From Micrococcales bacterium 72-143 (GTDB taxonomy: Bacteria; Actinomycetota; Actinomycetes; Actinomycetales; Microbacteriaceae), in contig MKVM01000005.1 in NCBI GenBank assembly GCA_001898835.1, positions 744,001 to 808,000 of the forward strand: DNA of 64,000 nucleotides. Reading direction: 5' to 3'. The position numbers and the translations under genes were made by a program. The notes below the pieces were generated by a model. The model ran no database searches. It was not told the origin of the DNA and worked only from the letters and a program-made list of their open reading frames with translations. Shown here piece after piece: positions 54,740 to 64,000 of this stretch. Numbering within the stretch: the first letter of the stretch is position 1; every line of letters starts with the position of its first letter.

Positions 54740-55381
54740 GTGGCGGCCCAGACGGACGAGGTCCCGGACATCGGGGTGCGTGTGCGCCCCAAGCACTCCC
54801 TGCTGAGCAACGCCTTCGCGTCGATCATCCTCGGCACGACGCCGCTCTTCGCGGTGATCTACTGGTTCGCCTCCTCGCGCGGCGGACTCGAGCTCGCGAT
54901 CCTCGCCCACACCATCGTCGTCGCGGTCGGGCTGCTGCTGCTGTGGCGGCAGCTCAGCGTGTTCTGCGAGGTGACCGCGGACGAGCTCATCGGCAACGGC
55001 ATCTTCACGCCGCTTGTGCGGGTGAAGCTCTCCGACATCCGCCGCGCGCTGCTGGTGCCGACCTACCTCGGCGCGGCGCCCGAGCCCGTCGTGCAGCTGC
55101 TCGTGACGGGCGCGGAGGGGCGTCGGCTGTTCCGGATGCGCGGCAACTTCTGGCGGGACGCCGACCTGCGCGCGCTCGCGGAGGCGCTTCCGGTGCCTCT
55201 GGAGGAGGTTCCCGAGGCGATGTCGATGCGCGACTTCTTCCGGGGCTACCCGGGCGCCGCCTACTGGTTCGAGCACCGCCGGCCCCTGCAGGTCGCCGTG
55301 ATCGCGGTCGCGCTGCTCGCGGCCCTCGCGGTGACCGTCTGGGTGATGGGGATCCTCGGTCTGCCGGTGCGCTTCCTGTAG
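54740..55381 (+). CDS. membrane protein, hypothetical (PH-like middle region)
   Basis: TM pairs flanking a hydrophilic domain; RBS-proximal ATG. Confidence 0.65.
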   Translation: MAAQTDEVPDIGVRVRPKHSLLSNAFASIILGTTPLFAVIYWFASSRGGLELAILAHTIVVAVGLLLLWRQLSVFCEVTADELIGNGIFTPLVRVKLSDIRRALLVPTYLGAAPEPVVQLLVTGAEGRRLFRMRGNFWRDADLRALAEALPVPLEEVPEAMSMRDFFRGYPGAAYWFEHRRPLQVAVIAVALLAALAVTVWVMGILGLPVRFL

Positions 55382-55387
55382 GGATGA

Positions 55388-56023
55388 TCAGCTGCGCGGC
55401 GGGATCCAGCGGCCGAGGGCGGGTGCGTCGGCGGTCGACGACGGCAGCGGTGTGAAGCCGACCGCCTCGTAGAAGGCCCGCGCCGCGCTGTTGGCGGGGT
55501 CCATCGTGAGGTGCACGCCGGGGATGCCGGCCGCCGCGAGCGCCGGGATGAGCAGGTTCTCGATGAGTCCGCGACCGTACCCGCGACCCTGGTGCCCGGG
55601 GAGCAGGTCGATGTGGAAGTGCGCCGGGTACTCCTCGAGCTCGGGGATCTCGAGCACCTCCGGGTGGTAGCCGCGCCGCACGAGCTCCTCCTCGGGCGAG
55701 TACGGCTCGTCGGGCTCCGGATACCGTTCGGCGAACCACGGCGTCCACTTCGCCCGCCACCACCGCACGAAGCGGTCGGTGCGCGGCACGGCGACGAGGT
55801 AGCCGATGGGCCCGTCGCCCTCGTCGACCACCCAGGCCCACTCGGGCGACGCCGTCACATACGGCTCGAGGAACAGGTCGGGCAGCAGCTCGTCCGTCGA
55901 CCAGCGGCCCGTCGCATCCGATCCCGCCGCGCCCGTGAGCACGCAGATCTCGCGCAGCCGCGCGAGGTCGCCGACGCGGTAGGCGCGCAGACCCGTGTTG
56001 CTCGCCCCCACCTCAGCGCGCAC
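55388..56023 (-). CDS. GNAT-family N-acetyltransferase
   Basis: LRAYRVGDLARLREICVLTGAAGSDATG..., FHIDLLPGHQGRGYGRGLIENL. Confidence 0.82.
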   Translation of the reverse strand: MRAEVGASNTGLRAYRVGDLARLREICVLTGAAGSDATGRWSTDELLPDLFLEPYVTASPEWAWVVDEGDGPIGYLVAVPRTDRFVRWWRAKWTPWFAERYPEPDEPYSPEEELVRRGYHPEVLEIPELEEYPAHFHIDLLPGHQGRGYGRGLIENLLIPALAAAGIPGVHLTMDPANSAARAFYEAVGFTPLPSSTADAPALGRWIPPRS

Positions 56024-57287
56024 CGCGGTCGTCGAGGCCCCAGGCCTGGCCGTAGCCGCCCTCGGCCTCGGGCGTCGCCATGAGCTCGAGGAACGGGGTC
56101 GCCGGGAACGCCTCGGGCCCGAGCACGCCCGCACCCGACCACACGCCGGTCGCGAGCAGCTCGAGGGCGATCACGGGGTTGAGGGCCGTCTGCCAGACCA
56201 CGCACTGGCTGCCGTACTCCGCCATCGTCCACTCGTTGTCGCTCACGTGGTAGAGGTAGACCTCGCGCGGCGAGCCGTCGGTGCCGGTTCCGGTGACCCA
56301 CACGCCCGCGCAGGTCTTGCCCGTCATCCGCGGCCCGATCGTGGCGGGGTCGGGCAGGGCGGCCGCCACGACGTCGCGCGGGGCGACCTCGACCGGGCCG
56401 TTCGCGGAGCGCACGCGGATGGGCGTCGTCCTGTCGAGGCCCAGCAGGTTGAGCGTCTTGAGCACGCCGATGAACTCGTCGCCGAGGCCGTACTTGAAGG
56501 TGACGCGCTTGGCGTCGAGCCAGCGCGGCATGAGCAGCACCTCCTCGTGCTCGACGTTGACGCACTCGACGGCACCGATGCCCTCCGGGAACTCGAACAC
56601 CTCCGGCTCGGAGAACGGCGGGGTCGTGTACCAGCCGCGGTCCTTCTCCCAGATGACGGGCGGGTTGAGGCACTCCTCGATAGTCGTCCAGATGCTGAAC
56701 GAGGGGGCGAAGATCTCGTTGCCCGCCTCGTCGCGCACCACGAGGTTCGCGCCGTCGCGGGTGCCGAGCTCGTCGATCTCGCTGAACAGCTCGTCGGCGG
56801 CGTAGCGGGCGAACACGTCCGAGAGCCCGGGCTCGACGCCCATCCCGACGAGCGCCAGCCGACCGGCCGCCTCCCAGTCGGAGCTCTGCGCGAACTGGTC
56901 GTCGCCGAGCTTCACGCCCGTCTCGGCGTACGGGTTCTCGGGGTGCGGCTCGGAGAGGCTCATGGCCATGTCGAGGTAGTCGGCCCCCGCCGCGAGCGCA
57001 CCCGCGAAGATCGTCGGCACGAACTTCGGCTCGACGGCGTTCATGACGTGCGTCGCGCCGTGCTCGCGCGCGACCGAGGCGACGCTCTCGGGGTCGGATG
57101 CGTCGATCCGCGCCGCCACGAAGCGGTCGCCCTGGGGTCCGTGCCTCTCCTCGATCCACGCGATCGTGCGCTCGGCGCGGGCGGGGTCGTAGTCGCTCAC
57201 GACCATCGTCTCGAAGAAGTCACGACGGGCCGCGATCTTGGCGATGGCGTCGCCGACACCGCCCGCCCCCACCAGGAGGATTCTCAT
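56013..57287 (-). CDS. saccharopine dehydrogenase-family protein
   Basis: MRILLVGAGGVGDAIAKIAARRDFFETMVVSDYDPARAERT. Confidence 0.88.
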   Translation of the reverse strand: MRILLVGAGGVGDAIAKIAARRDFFETMVVSDYDPARAERTIAWIEERHGPQGDRFVAARIDASDPESVASVAREHGATHVMNAVEPKFVPTIFAGALAAGADYLDMAMSLSEPHPENPYAETGVKLGDDQFAQSSDWEAAGRLALVGMGVEPGLSDVFARYAADELFSEIDELGTRDGANLVVRDEAGNEIFAPSFSIWTTIEECLNPPVIWEKDRGWYTTPPFSEPEVFEFPEGIGAVECVNVEHEEVLLMPRWLDAKRVTFKYGLGDEFIGVLKTLNLLGLDRTTPIRVRSANGPVEVAPRDVVAAALPDPATIGPRMTGKTCAGVWVTGTGTDGSPREVYLYHVSDNEWTMAEYGSQCVVWQTALNPVIALELLATGVWSGAGVLGPEAFPATPFLELMATPEAEGGYGQAWGLDDRGAR

Positions 57288-57296
57288 GAGGCGAGG

Positions 57297-57929
57297 CTAG
57301 CGGCGGGCCCCGAGCGGTTCCACCCGCAGCTTCGGCAGCAGCAGGCACCAGGCGAGGAGTGCGACTCCGGCGCCGAGCAGGGCGCCGCCGAGGGTGTCGG
57401 TGAGCCAGTGGGCGCCGAGGTAGGTGCGGGTGAACGCCATCGCGACGAGGTACAGCATCCCGGCGACCCAGATCCACGCCCGGCGCAGCAGCAGGCCGAG
57501 GCTCACGACGATGACCGCGGCGTTCGTCGTGTGACCGGAGGGGAAGGAGCCGTTGTCGAGCGGGAGCAGGATCTCCTCGGGTCGCGCGCGGCCGAAGAGC
57601 GCCTTGAGCAGCTGGCACAGCCCGGCCGAGACGGCGGATGCGAGCACGAAGTCGAGCGCCGACCACGGCCGTCGCGCGAGCACGAAGGCGATCCCGGCCC
57701 CGATCGGCACCGCGAGGATGGCGAACCATCCCCCGCCCAGGAAGTCGAACACCATGCTGATGGCCTCGCCGACCGGGCCGCGCCACTCGAGCACCTCGGA
57801 CATCCAGGCCTCGTCGATGCCGAGCTGCTCGCGCGCCGCGACGAGCGCGCCGAGCGCGACCGCCAGCCCGAGGAGCACGACGCCCGCGAGCACGAACGGC
57901 CGACGTGGCATGCGCGCCCGGGAATCCAT
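57297..57929 (-). CDS. PAP2-family phosphatase
   Basis: KALFGRARPEE...NGSFPSGHTTNAAV...TRTYLGAHWLTDTLGG. Confidence 0.9.
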   Translation of the reverse strand: MDSRARMPRRPFVLAGVVLLGLAVALGALVAAREQLGIDEAWMSEVLEWRGPVGEAISMVFDFLGGGWFAILAVPIGAGIAFVLARRPWSALDFVLASAVSAGLCQLLKALFGRARPEEILLPLDNGSFPSGHTTNAAVIVVSLGLLLRRAWIWVAGMLYLVAMAFTRTYLGAHWLTDTLGGALLGAGVALLAWCLLLPKLRVEPLGARR

Positions 57930-57947
57930 CCGCCCACGCTAGCCCGG

Positions 57948-58007
57948 TGTTCCCGTTCCGCGTGTTCGCACCCGTTCCTTCGGCAACGATCACGCGGAAC
58001 GGGAACA
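57948..58007. repeat. 17-bp-arm palindrome between MFS and PAP2 genes
   Basis: TGTTCCCGTTCCGCGTG / CACGCGGAACGGGAACA, perfect. Confidence 0.85.
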
Positions 58008-58013
58008 ATCGCG

Positions 58014-59243
58014 TCAGGCCTCGAGCGGCGGCACCGTGCGCGGGCGCACGACCGTCCACAGCACCACGATCGCGATGACGATCGCCACGACCATCACCCC
58101 CGCCATCGGGATGGCGTTCGTGATCGCGAAGAGGCCGACGATCGGCGACACGATGCCCGCCACCCCGAAGTTGGCAGCCCCCAGCACGGATGCCGCGGTG
58201 CCCGCCTCGTGCCCGTGGCGCACGAGCGCAAGCGCCGAGATGGCGGGGAAGTTGAACCCGCATCCGAGGATGAAGAACCACAGCGGGATCGCGATGCCGA
58301 GGAAGCCTGCCCCGGATGCGTCGAGCACCACGATCGCCACCGCCGCCGCGAGCTGCAGCACCGTCGCACCGGCGATGATCCACTGCGGGCCGATGTGCTT
58401 CTGCAGGCGGCTCGAGCTCTGGACGCCCACGATGACGCCGATCGAGTTGACGCCGAAGAGCAGGCCGTACTCCTGCGCGGAGAGCGCGTAGACGTCCTGG
58501 AACAGGAACGAGGAGCTCGAGAGGTAGGCGAACAGCGCCGAGAAGTTGGCGCCCGCGATGATGACGGCGCCCACATAGATCCGGTCGCGGAACAGGGCGC
58601 CGTAGCGCTGGCCGACCGTCGAGTGGCCGCGCACGTGGCGTGCCTCCTCGGGCAGGGTCTCGCGCAGGAAGATCGCGTTCGCGACGAGCACCAGGAAGCC
58701 GAACACGGCGAGGAACACGAACAGCCCGCGCCAGTCGACCGCGAGCAGCAGCTGCGAGCCGATGACCGGGGCGATGACGGGGGCGAGGCCCGAGACGAGC
58801 GCGAGGCGGCTCAGCATCCTGACGAGCGGGTAGCCGCCGAACAGGTCGCGCACCATGGCCATCGCGACGACTCCGCCCGCCGCCGCGCCGACGCCCTGGA
58901 AGACGCGCGCGACGCCGAGCCAGAGCAGGTCGGGTGCGAGCGCCGCGCCGAGGCACGCGAGGATGTGCACCCCGGTCGCGACGAGCAGCGGACGCCGGCG
59001 GCCGATCTGGTCGGAGAGCGGGCCGACGAAGAGCTGCCCGAGGGCGAACCCGACCATGGTCGCCGTGAGGGTGAGCTGCACGAGCGCGGTCGGCGCGGCG
59101 AGCTCCTTCTCGAGCGTCGGGAGGGCGGGGAGGTAGAGGTCGATCGTGAACGGGCCGAGCGCCGTGAGCGCGCCGAGCACGAGGATGTAGGTCAGCCGCT
59201 CGCCGCGCGAGAGCGCGTCACCGGGATGCACGGCAGCAGACAC
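58014..59243 (-). CDS. Bcr/CflA-type MFS drug-efflux transporter
   Basis: LGALTALGPFTIDLYLPALPTLEKEL, GQLFVGPLSDQIGRRRPLL. Confidence 0.9.
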   Translation of the reverse strand: MSAAVHPGDALSRGERLTYILVLGALTALGPFTIDLYLPALPTLEKELAAPTALVQLTLTATMVGFALGQLFVGPLSDQIGRRRPLLVATGVHILACLGAALAPDLLWLGVARVFQGVGAAAGGVVAMAMVRDLFGGYPLVRMLSRLALVSGLAPVIAPVIGSQLLLAVDWRGLFVFLAVFGFLVLVANAIFLRETLPEEARHVRGHSTVGQRYGALFRDRIYVGAVIIAGANFSALFAYLSSSSFLFQDVYALSAQEYGLLFGVNSIGVIVGVQSSSRLQKHIGPQWIIAGATVLQLAAAVAIVVLDASGAGFLGIAIPLWFFILGCGFNFPAISALALVRHGHEAGTAASVLGAANFGVAGIVSPIVGLFAITNAIPMAGVMVVAIVIAIVVLWTVVRPRTVPPLEA

Positions 59244-59276
59244 GGATGGACCTCGGATGGTGCGGGCGGGGAACGA

Positions 59277-59307
59277 GAGAACGGAGAGGGATCACCTCTC
59301 CGTTCTC
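59277..59307 (-). promoter_or_regulatory. leader hairpin upstream of MFS gene
   Basis: GAGAACGGAGAGG-gatca-CCTCTCCGTTCTC perfect 13-bp stem. Confidence 0.65.
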
Positions 59308-59395
59308 CCACTCTAGGTGACGTCTCAACGAGGTATCGACCCCTTCGGTCCGGTGATCCGCGCACTTCGGTCGAGCAGTGTGGCAACATTGGCTT

Positions 59396-60610
59396 ATGAG
59401 CGACATAAGTGACGACGAGGCCGGACGTCACGTCACCGCGCTCGGCTCCTCCGCCGCGAGCGACCTCTTCCAGATCCTCCGCGACGGCCGCCCCCGCACC
59501 CGCACCGAGCTCTCCGCCATCACCGGGCTCGCCCGCTCGACCGTCGCGCTGCGCATCGACGCCCTCATGCGCCTCGGCCTCGTCGGCTCCGTGGGCGACG
59601 CCGTCTCGACGGGCGGGCGGCCCTCCTCGCAGTTCGCCATCGCGGCGAGCGGACGCGTCGTGCTCGGCGTCGACGTCGGCGCCTCCCACGTGCGCATCGC
59701 GGTCAGCGACCTCACGGGCGGCACCCTCGCCCAGACCACGGAGCGCCGCGACGTCGCCGACGGGCCGGAGGCCGTGCTCAGCAGCGTCATCGAGGAGGCG
59801 CAGGCGCTGCTCGCCGGGCTCGGGCGCGCGCCATCCGACCTGCTCGCGATCGGGATCGGGCTCCCCGGGCCCGTCGAGCACTCCACGGGGCGGCCCATCA
59901 ACCCGCCCATCATGCCCGGCTGGGACCGCTTCGACGTGCCCGGCTACCTCTCCTCCAGCTTCGACGCCCCCGTGCTCGTCGACAACGACGTCAACATCAT
60001 GGCCCTCGGCGAGCGCGAGCACGCCTGGCCGGAGGTCGACCACCTGATCTTCGTGAAGGTCGCGACCGGCATCGGCTCGGGCGTCATCTCGGGTGGCCTC
60101 CTGCAGCGCGGCGCCCAGGGCACCGCGGGCGACATCGGCCACGTCTACGTGGCACGCGGCGCCGAGGTGCCCTGCGCGTGCGGCAACCGCGGCTGCCTCG
60201 AGGCGCTCGCCTCCGGACCCGCACTCGCGCGCGCCCTCTCCGCGACGGGCCTCACCGCGAGCTCCAGCCAGGACGTCGTCGAGCTCGTCAAGCGCGGCAA
60301 CATCGACGCCATCCAGGCCGTGCGCCAGGCCGGCCGCGACATCGGCGAGGTGCTCACGACGTGCGTGAGCCTCATCAACCCCTCCGCCATCGTCATCGGC
60401 GGCGCGCTCGCGCAGGCGGGCGAGCACCTCATCGCGGGCGTGCGCGAGGTCGTCTACACGCGCTCGATGCCGCTCGCGACCGAGCACCTGCAGATCACCC
60501 AGTCCAAGACGGGCGCGGATGCCGCGGTGCTGGGGGCGAGCATGCTCGCCATCCACCACGCGCTCGCCCCCGAGTCGATCGAGGCGATGGTCGCCGCTAC
60601 TGCGCGCTGA
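59396..60610 (+). CDS. ROK-family transcriptional regulator
   Basis: N-terminal HTH ([29 protein letters not shown]) plus ROK fold ([20 protein letters not shown]). Confidence 0.9.
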   Translation: MSDISDDEAGRHVTALGSSAASDLFQILRDGRPRTRTELSAITGLARSTVALRIDALMRLGLVGSVGDAVSTGGRPSSQFAIAASGRVVLGVDVGASHVRIAVSDLTGGTLAQTTERRDVADGPEAVLSSVIEEAQALLAGLGRAPSDLLAIGIGLPGPVEHSTGRPINPPIMPGWDRFDVPGYLSSSFDAPVLVDNDVNIMALGEREHAWPEVDHLIFVKVATGIGSGVISGGLLQRGAQGTAGDIGHVYVARGAEVPCACGNRGCLEALASGPALARALSATGLTASSSQDVVELVKRGNIDAIQAVRQAGRDIGEVLTTCVSLINPSAIVIGGALAQAGEHLIAGVREVVYTRSMPLATEHLQITQSKTGADAAVLGASMLAIHHALAPESIEAMVAATAR

Positions 60611-61598
60611 ACGCCGCGTCGAAGGCGGCATCCGGGGCGTCGAAGGCGAGCCTCCGCACGAACTCGAGCGCCTCGGGCGCGCCCACCAGGCGGTCCATGC
60701 CGGCGTCCTCCCACTCGACCGAGATGGGGCCTGCGTAGCCGATCTGGTTCAGCATCCGGAAGGCGTCCTCCCACGGCACGTCGCCGTGGCCCGTCGAGAT
60801 GAAGTCCCAGCCGCGGCGTCCGTCCGCCCAGGCGAGGTGCGAGCCGAGGCGGCCGTTGCGGCCGTTCGTCATGCGCGTGCGGGTGTCCTTGCAGTCGACG
60901 TGGTAGATCCGGTCGCGAAAGTCCCAGAGGAAGCCCACCGGGTCGAGGTCCTGCCACACCATGTGCGAGGGATCCCAGTTGAGGCCGAACGCCTCGCGGT
61001 GCCCGATCGCCTCGAGCGTGCGCACCGTCGTCCAGTAGTCGTACGCGATCTCCGAGGGGTGCACCTCGTGCGCGAACCGCACGCCCACCTCGTCGAAGAC
61101 GTCGAGGATCGGGTTCCAGCGGTCGGCGAAGTCCTGATACCCGGCATCGATCGCCTCCTGCGAGACGGGCGGGAACATGGCGACGTACTTCCAGATGGCG
61201 GAGCCGGTGAACCCGACCACGGTGTCCACGCCGAGGGCGCGGGCGAGGCGCGCGGTGTTCTTCAGCTCCTCGGCGGCGCGCTGCCGCACACCCTCGGGCT
61301 CGCCGTCGCCCCACACCCGCGCCGAGAGGATGTCGCGGTGGCGGTGGTCGATGGGGTCGTCGCAGACGGCCTGGCCCTTCAGGTGGTTCGAGATCGCCCA
61401 GACCTTCAGCCCGTGGCGCTCGAGCAGCTCGAGCCGCCCCTCGACGTAGCCGGGCTCGTCCCAGCGCCAGGGGTCGAGGTGGTCGCCCCAGCAGGCCAGT
61501 TCGAGGCCGTCGTAGCCCCAGCCGGATGCGAGCCTCGCCACCTCCTCGAGCGGCAGGTCGGCCCACTGGCCGGTGAACAGGGTGATGGGGCGTGCCAT
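60597..61598 (-). CDS. sugar phosphate isomerase/epimerase (TIM barrel)
   Basis: [56 protein letters not shown]. Confidence 0.88.
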   Translation of the reverse strand: MARPITLFTGQWADLPLEEVARLASGWGYDGLELACWGDHLDPWRWDEPGYVEGRLELLERHGLKVWAISNHLKGQAVCDDPIDHRHRDILSARVWGDGEPEGVRQRAAEELKNTARLARALGVDTVVGFTGSAIWKYVAMFPPVSQEAIDAGYQDFADRWNPILDVFDEVGVRFAHEVHPSEIAYDYWTTVRTLEAIGHREAFGLNWDPSHMVWQDLDPVGFLWDFRDRIYHVDCKDTRTRMTNGRNGRLGSHLAWADGRRGWDFISTGHGDVPWEDAFRMLNQIGYAGPISVEWEDAGMDRLVGAPEALEFVRRLAFDAPDAAFDAAFSAQ

Positions 61599-61634
61599 CG
61601 GAACCTCCTCGATGAGTGTCTCAAGCCTGGTCGC

Positions 61635-62813
61635 TCACGCGACGGCGGTCCAGCTGCTGCCGTTCCCGGAGCTGCGCTCCACGGCATCCAGCACGCGCTG
61701 CACCTGAAGCCCGTCGGCGAACGACGGTGTCGGCTGGGTGCCGGCGGCGATCGACCTCAGGAAGTCGACCGCCTGATGGGTGAAGCCGTGCTCGTAGCCG
61801 AGCATGTGGCCGGCCGGCCACCAGGCGCCCAGGTACGGATGCTGCGGCTCGGTCACGAGCACCTTCGTGAAACCCTGCAGCTCGGCGGGAGCGGTGCGGT
61901 CGTAGACCTGCAGGGCGTTGAGGTCCTCCAGGTCGAAGGCGATCGCTCCCTCCGAGCCCGACACCTCCACGCGCAGCGCGTTCTTGCGGCCGGTCGCGAA
62001 GCGCGTCGCCTCAAAGCTGCCGAGCACGCCCGAGTCGAAGCGGCCCGTGAACACGGCGAGGTCGTCGACCGTCACCTGCCCGGTTCCGGAGCCGGCCGCT
62101 CCTCCGAGCGTCGCGCCGTCGCCCGCGCGCGCCTCCGCGGGCAGTGGGCGCTCGGCGACGATCGTGTCGATCGTGCCCGACACCGACTCCAGCCGGAGGC
62201 CGGTGATGAACTGCGCCAGGTCGATCGCGTGGGCGCCGATGTCGCCGAGGGCGCCCGAGCCCGCGAGCTCCTTGCGCAGCCGCCAGGCGAGCGGCACGGA
62301 GGGGTCGACGAGCCAGTCCTGACGGTAGCTCGCGCGCACCTGGTTCACGGTGCCGATCCGGCCCGCCGCGACGAGGTCGCGGGCGAAGGTCGCGGCCGGC
62401 ACGCGACGGTAGGTGAAGCCGACCATCGCGTAGACGCCGCGTTCGGCCGCGCGCGCCGCGGCATCCGCCATGGCCTCGGCCTCCGCGACGGTGTTGGCGA
62501 GGGGCTTCTCGCACAGCACGTGCTTGCCCGCCTCGAGCGCCGCGATGGCGATCTCGGCGTGCGAGTCGCCCGGGGTCACGATGTCGATGACGTCGATGTC
62601 GTCGCGTTCGAGCGCCGCGCGCCAGTCGGTGGCGGTCTCCTGCCAACCCCACCTGGCGGCCGCGGCGGACACGGCCTCCGCGTTGCGACCCACCACGAGC
62701 GCGAGCTCGGGGTCGGCCGGCAGCTCGAAGAACCGCGGGGCGACCCTCCAGCCCTGCGAGTGGGCGGCTCCCATGAACCCGTAGCCGATCATGGCCACGC
62801 GCATCGACGACAT
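61635..62813 (-). CDS. Gfo/Idh/MocA-family oxidoreductase
   Basis: MRVAMIGYGFMGAAHSQGW, VLCEKPLANTVAEAEAM. Confidence 0.92.
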   Translation of the reverse strand: MSSMRVAMIGYGFMGAAHSQGWRVAPRFFELPADPELALVVGRNAEAVSAAAARWGWQETATDWRAALERDDIDVIDIVTPGDSHAEIAIAALEAGKHVLCEKPLANTVAEAEAMADAAARAAERGVYAMVGFTYRRVPAATFARDLVAAGRIGTVNQVRASYRQDWLVDPSVPLAWRLRKELAGSGALGDIGAHAIDLAQFITGLRLESVSGTIDTIVAERPLPAEARAGDGATLGGAAGSGTGQVTVDDLAVFTGRFDSGVLGSFEATRFATGRKNALRVEVSGSEGAIAFDLEDLNALQVYDRTAPAELQGFTKVLVTEPQHPYLGAWWPAGHMLGYEHGFTHQAVDFLRSIAAGTQPTPSFADGLQVQRVLDAVERSSGNGSSWTAVA

Positions 62814-62877
62814 CTGTCCTCCTGTGGACGGGTGAGAAGGGGCGCCCGCCCCGTGCGAGCGGGCGCCCCGGAGGCGG

Positions 62878-63912
62878 TCAGGACGCGAAGGCCGTGGGCA
62901 GGTAGGCCTCGACGTTCGCCTTGGTGACGACGGGGGCGTAGAGCACGATGCGGCTCGGCACATCGACCTCGACGAGGTCGGCCATCGACTTGCCCTGCGC
63001 GACGAGGCGCGCCAGGCGGATGCCGTCCGCGGCCTGCGTCGACGGGTAGATGACCGTCGCCTTGAGGACGGTGTCGTCGGCCTTGATCATCTCCATGGCG
63101 TTCCGCGAGCCGGCGCCGCCGACCATGAACATCTCGTCGCGCCCGGCCGCGTCGAGGGCCGCCATGACGCCGACCCCCTGGTCGTCGTCGTGGTTCCACA
63201 GGGCGTCGATCTTCGGCGCGGCGGCGAGCAGCTGCGAGGCGGCGGCCTCACCGCCCGCGACCGTGAAGTTCGCCGCGACGCGGTTGTTCACCTTGAGGCC
63301 GCAGTCGTCGAGCGCATCGGCGAAGCCCTGCGAGCGGTCCTGGGTGAGCGGCAGGGAGTCGATGCCGGCGATCTCCGCGACCACGGTGCCCGACTTGCCG
63401 CCGAACTGCTCGCAGATCAGGGTGCCGGCGCTCACGCCCATGCCGTAGTTGTCGCCCAGCACGGTGACGCGCGCGGCGAACGGGCTCGAGAACTCGCGGT
63501 CGACGTTGATGACGGGGATGCCCGCCTGCATGGCCTTGATGGCCACGTCGGTGAGCGCGGCGCCGTCGGTCGGCAGCAGCACGATCGCGTCGACCTTGTC
63601 GTTGATGAAGGTCTCGATCTGGCTGATCTGCAGGTTGGCGTCGTCGGTGCCCTCGGCGACCTTGAGCTCGACGTCGTCGAACTTGCCGGCCTCGGCGATG
63701 GCCGCCGAGTTGATCGCGCCCAGCCAGCCGTGGTCGGCGGCGGGGCCCGAGAAGCCGATGACGACCTTCTCGCCGCTGCCCTCGTTGTCGGTGTTGTTGG
63801 TGGGCTGGGTGTTGCCTCCGGTGTCGCCGGCCGTACACCCGGCGAGGAGCCCGGTGATGGCGAGGGCGGCGCCGGCTGCGGCGACGATGTGTCGCGTGCG
63901 GGTTGCGCGCAT
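62878..63912 (-). CDS. sugar ABC transporter substrate-binding lipoprotein (RbsB-like)
   Basis: LLAGCTAGDTGGN lipobox; KVVIGFSGPAADHGWLGAIN..., NDKVDAIVLLPTDGAALTDVAIKAMQAGIPVINVDREF. Confidence 0.92.
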   Translation of the reverse strand: MRATRTRHIVAAAGAALAITGLLAGCTAGDTGGNTQPTNNTDNEGSGEKVVIGFSGPAADHGWLGAINSAAIAEAGKFDDVELKVAEGTDDANLQISQIETFINDKVDAIVLLPTDGAALTDVAIKAMQAGIPVINVDREFSSPFAARVTVLGDNYGMGVSAGTLICEQFGGKSGTVVAEIAGIDSLPLTQDRSQGFADALDDCGLKVNNRVAANFTVAGGEAAASQLLAAAPKIDALWNHDDDQGVGVMAALDAAGRDEMFMVGGAGSRNAMEMIKADDTVLKATVIYPSTQAADGIRLARLVAQGKSMADLVEVDVPSRIVLYAPVVTKANVEAYLPTAFAS

Positions 63913-64000
63913 TGCGTTTCCTCCATAGCTCGGTGAGTGCTGTGCGCCAGCGGGACGCGGGCACCGCGCGGAGCGGGGGGTGTCCTCGTTGACGTGGGCC

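Overview
GC-rich actinobacterial chromosome segment, Microbacteriaceae-like by gene content and codon style (inference). It is mostly ordinary housekeeping and sugar-use genes: topA-tmk-holB, a compact Tad pilus locus, acs, a PASTA-domain PBP, tdk, a radical-SAM protein, ABC-F, mqo, asd, a LacI/ABC/GH43/GH2 sugar locus, lysC-recR-dnaX, 4.5S RNA, and a ROK/Gfo-Idh/periplasmic-binding locus. I saw no CRISPR array, prophage or intact IS element. The most interesting signals are small. (1) A likely 6C-type sRNA lies upstream of the tad operon, with two C6-loop hairpins, and a CAP-domain gene has a leader with three consecutive hairpins carrying complementary TGGGGGG loops. (2) A 40-aa orphan LAETG-TM-RRRGR microprotein sits directly after recR. 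(3) An SPFH/SHOCT - double zinc-ribbon - small TM protein operon lacks PspA. (4) Palindromic operators define local regulons: CGTCAAC-N4-GTTGACG at an HTH/ABC gene pair, a LacI site pair, and a perfect SOS box at a radical-SAM gene. (5) A decayed tRNA-Ser copy with its own terminator sits next to an AbiEi/DUF559-type gene. (6) Several very long intergenic palindromes lack U-tracts. Family names come from reading the supplied translations; no database search was run.
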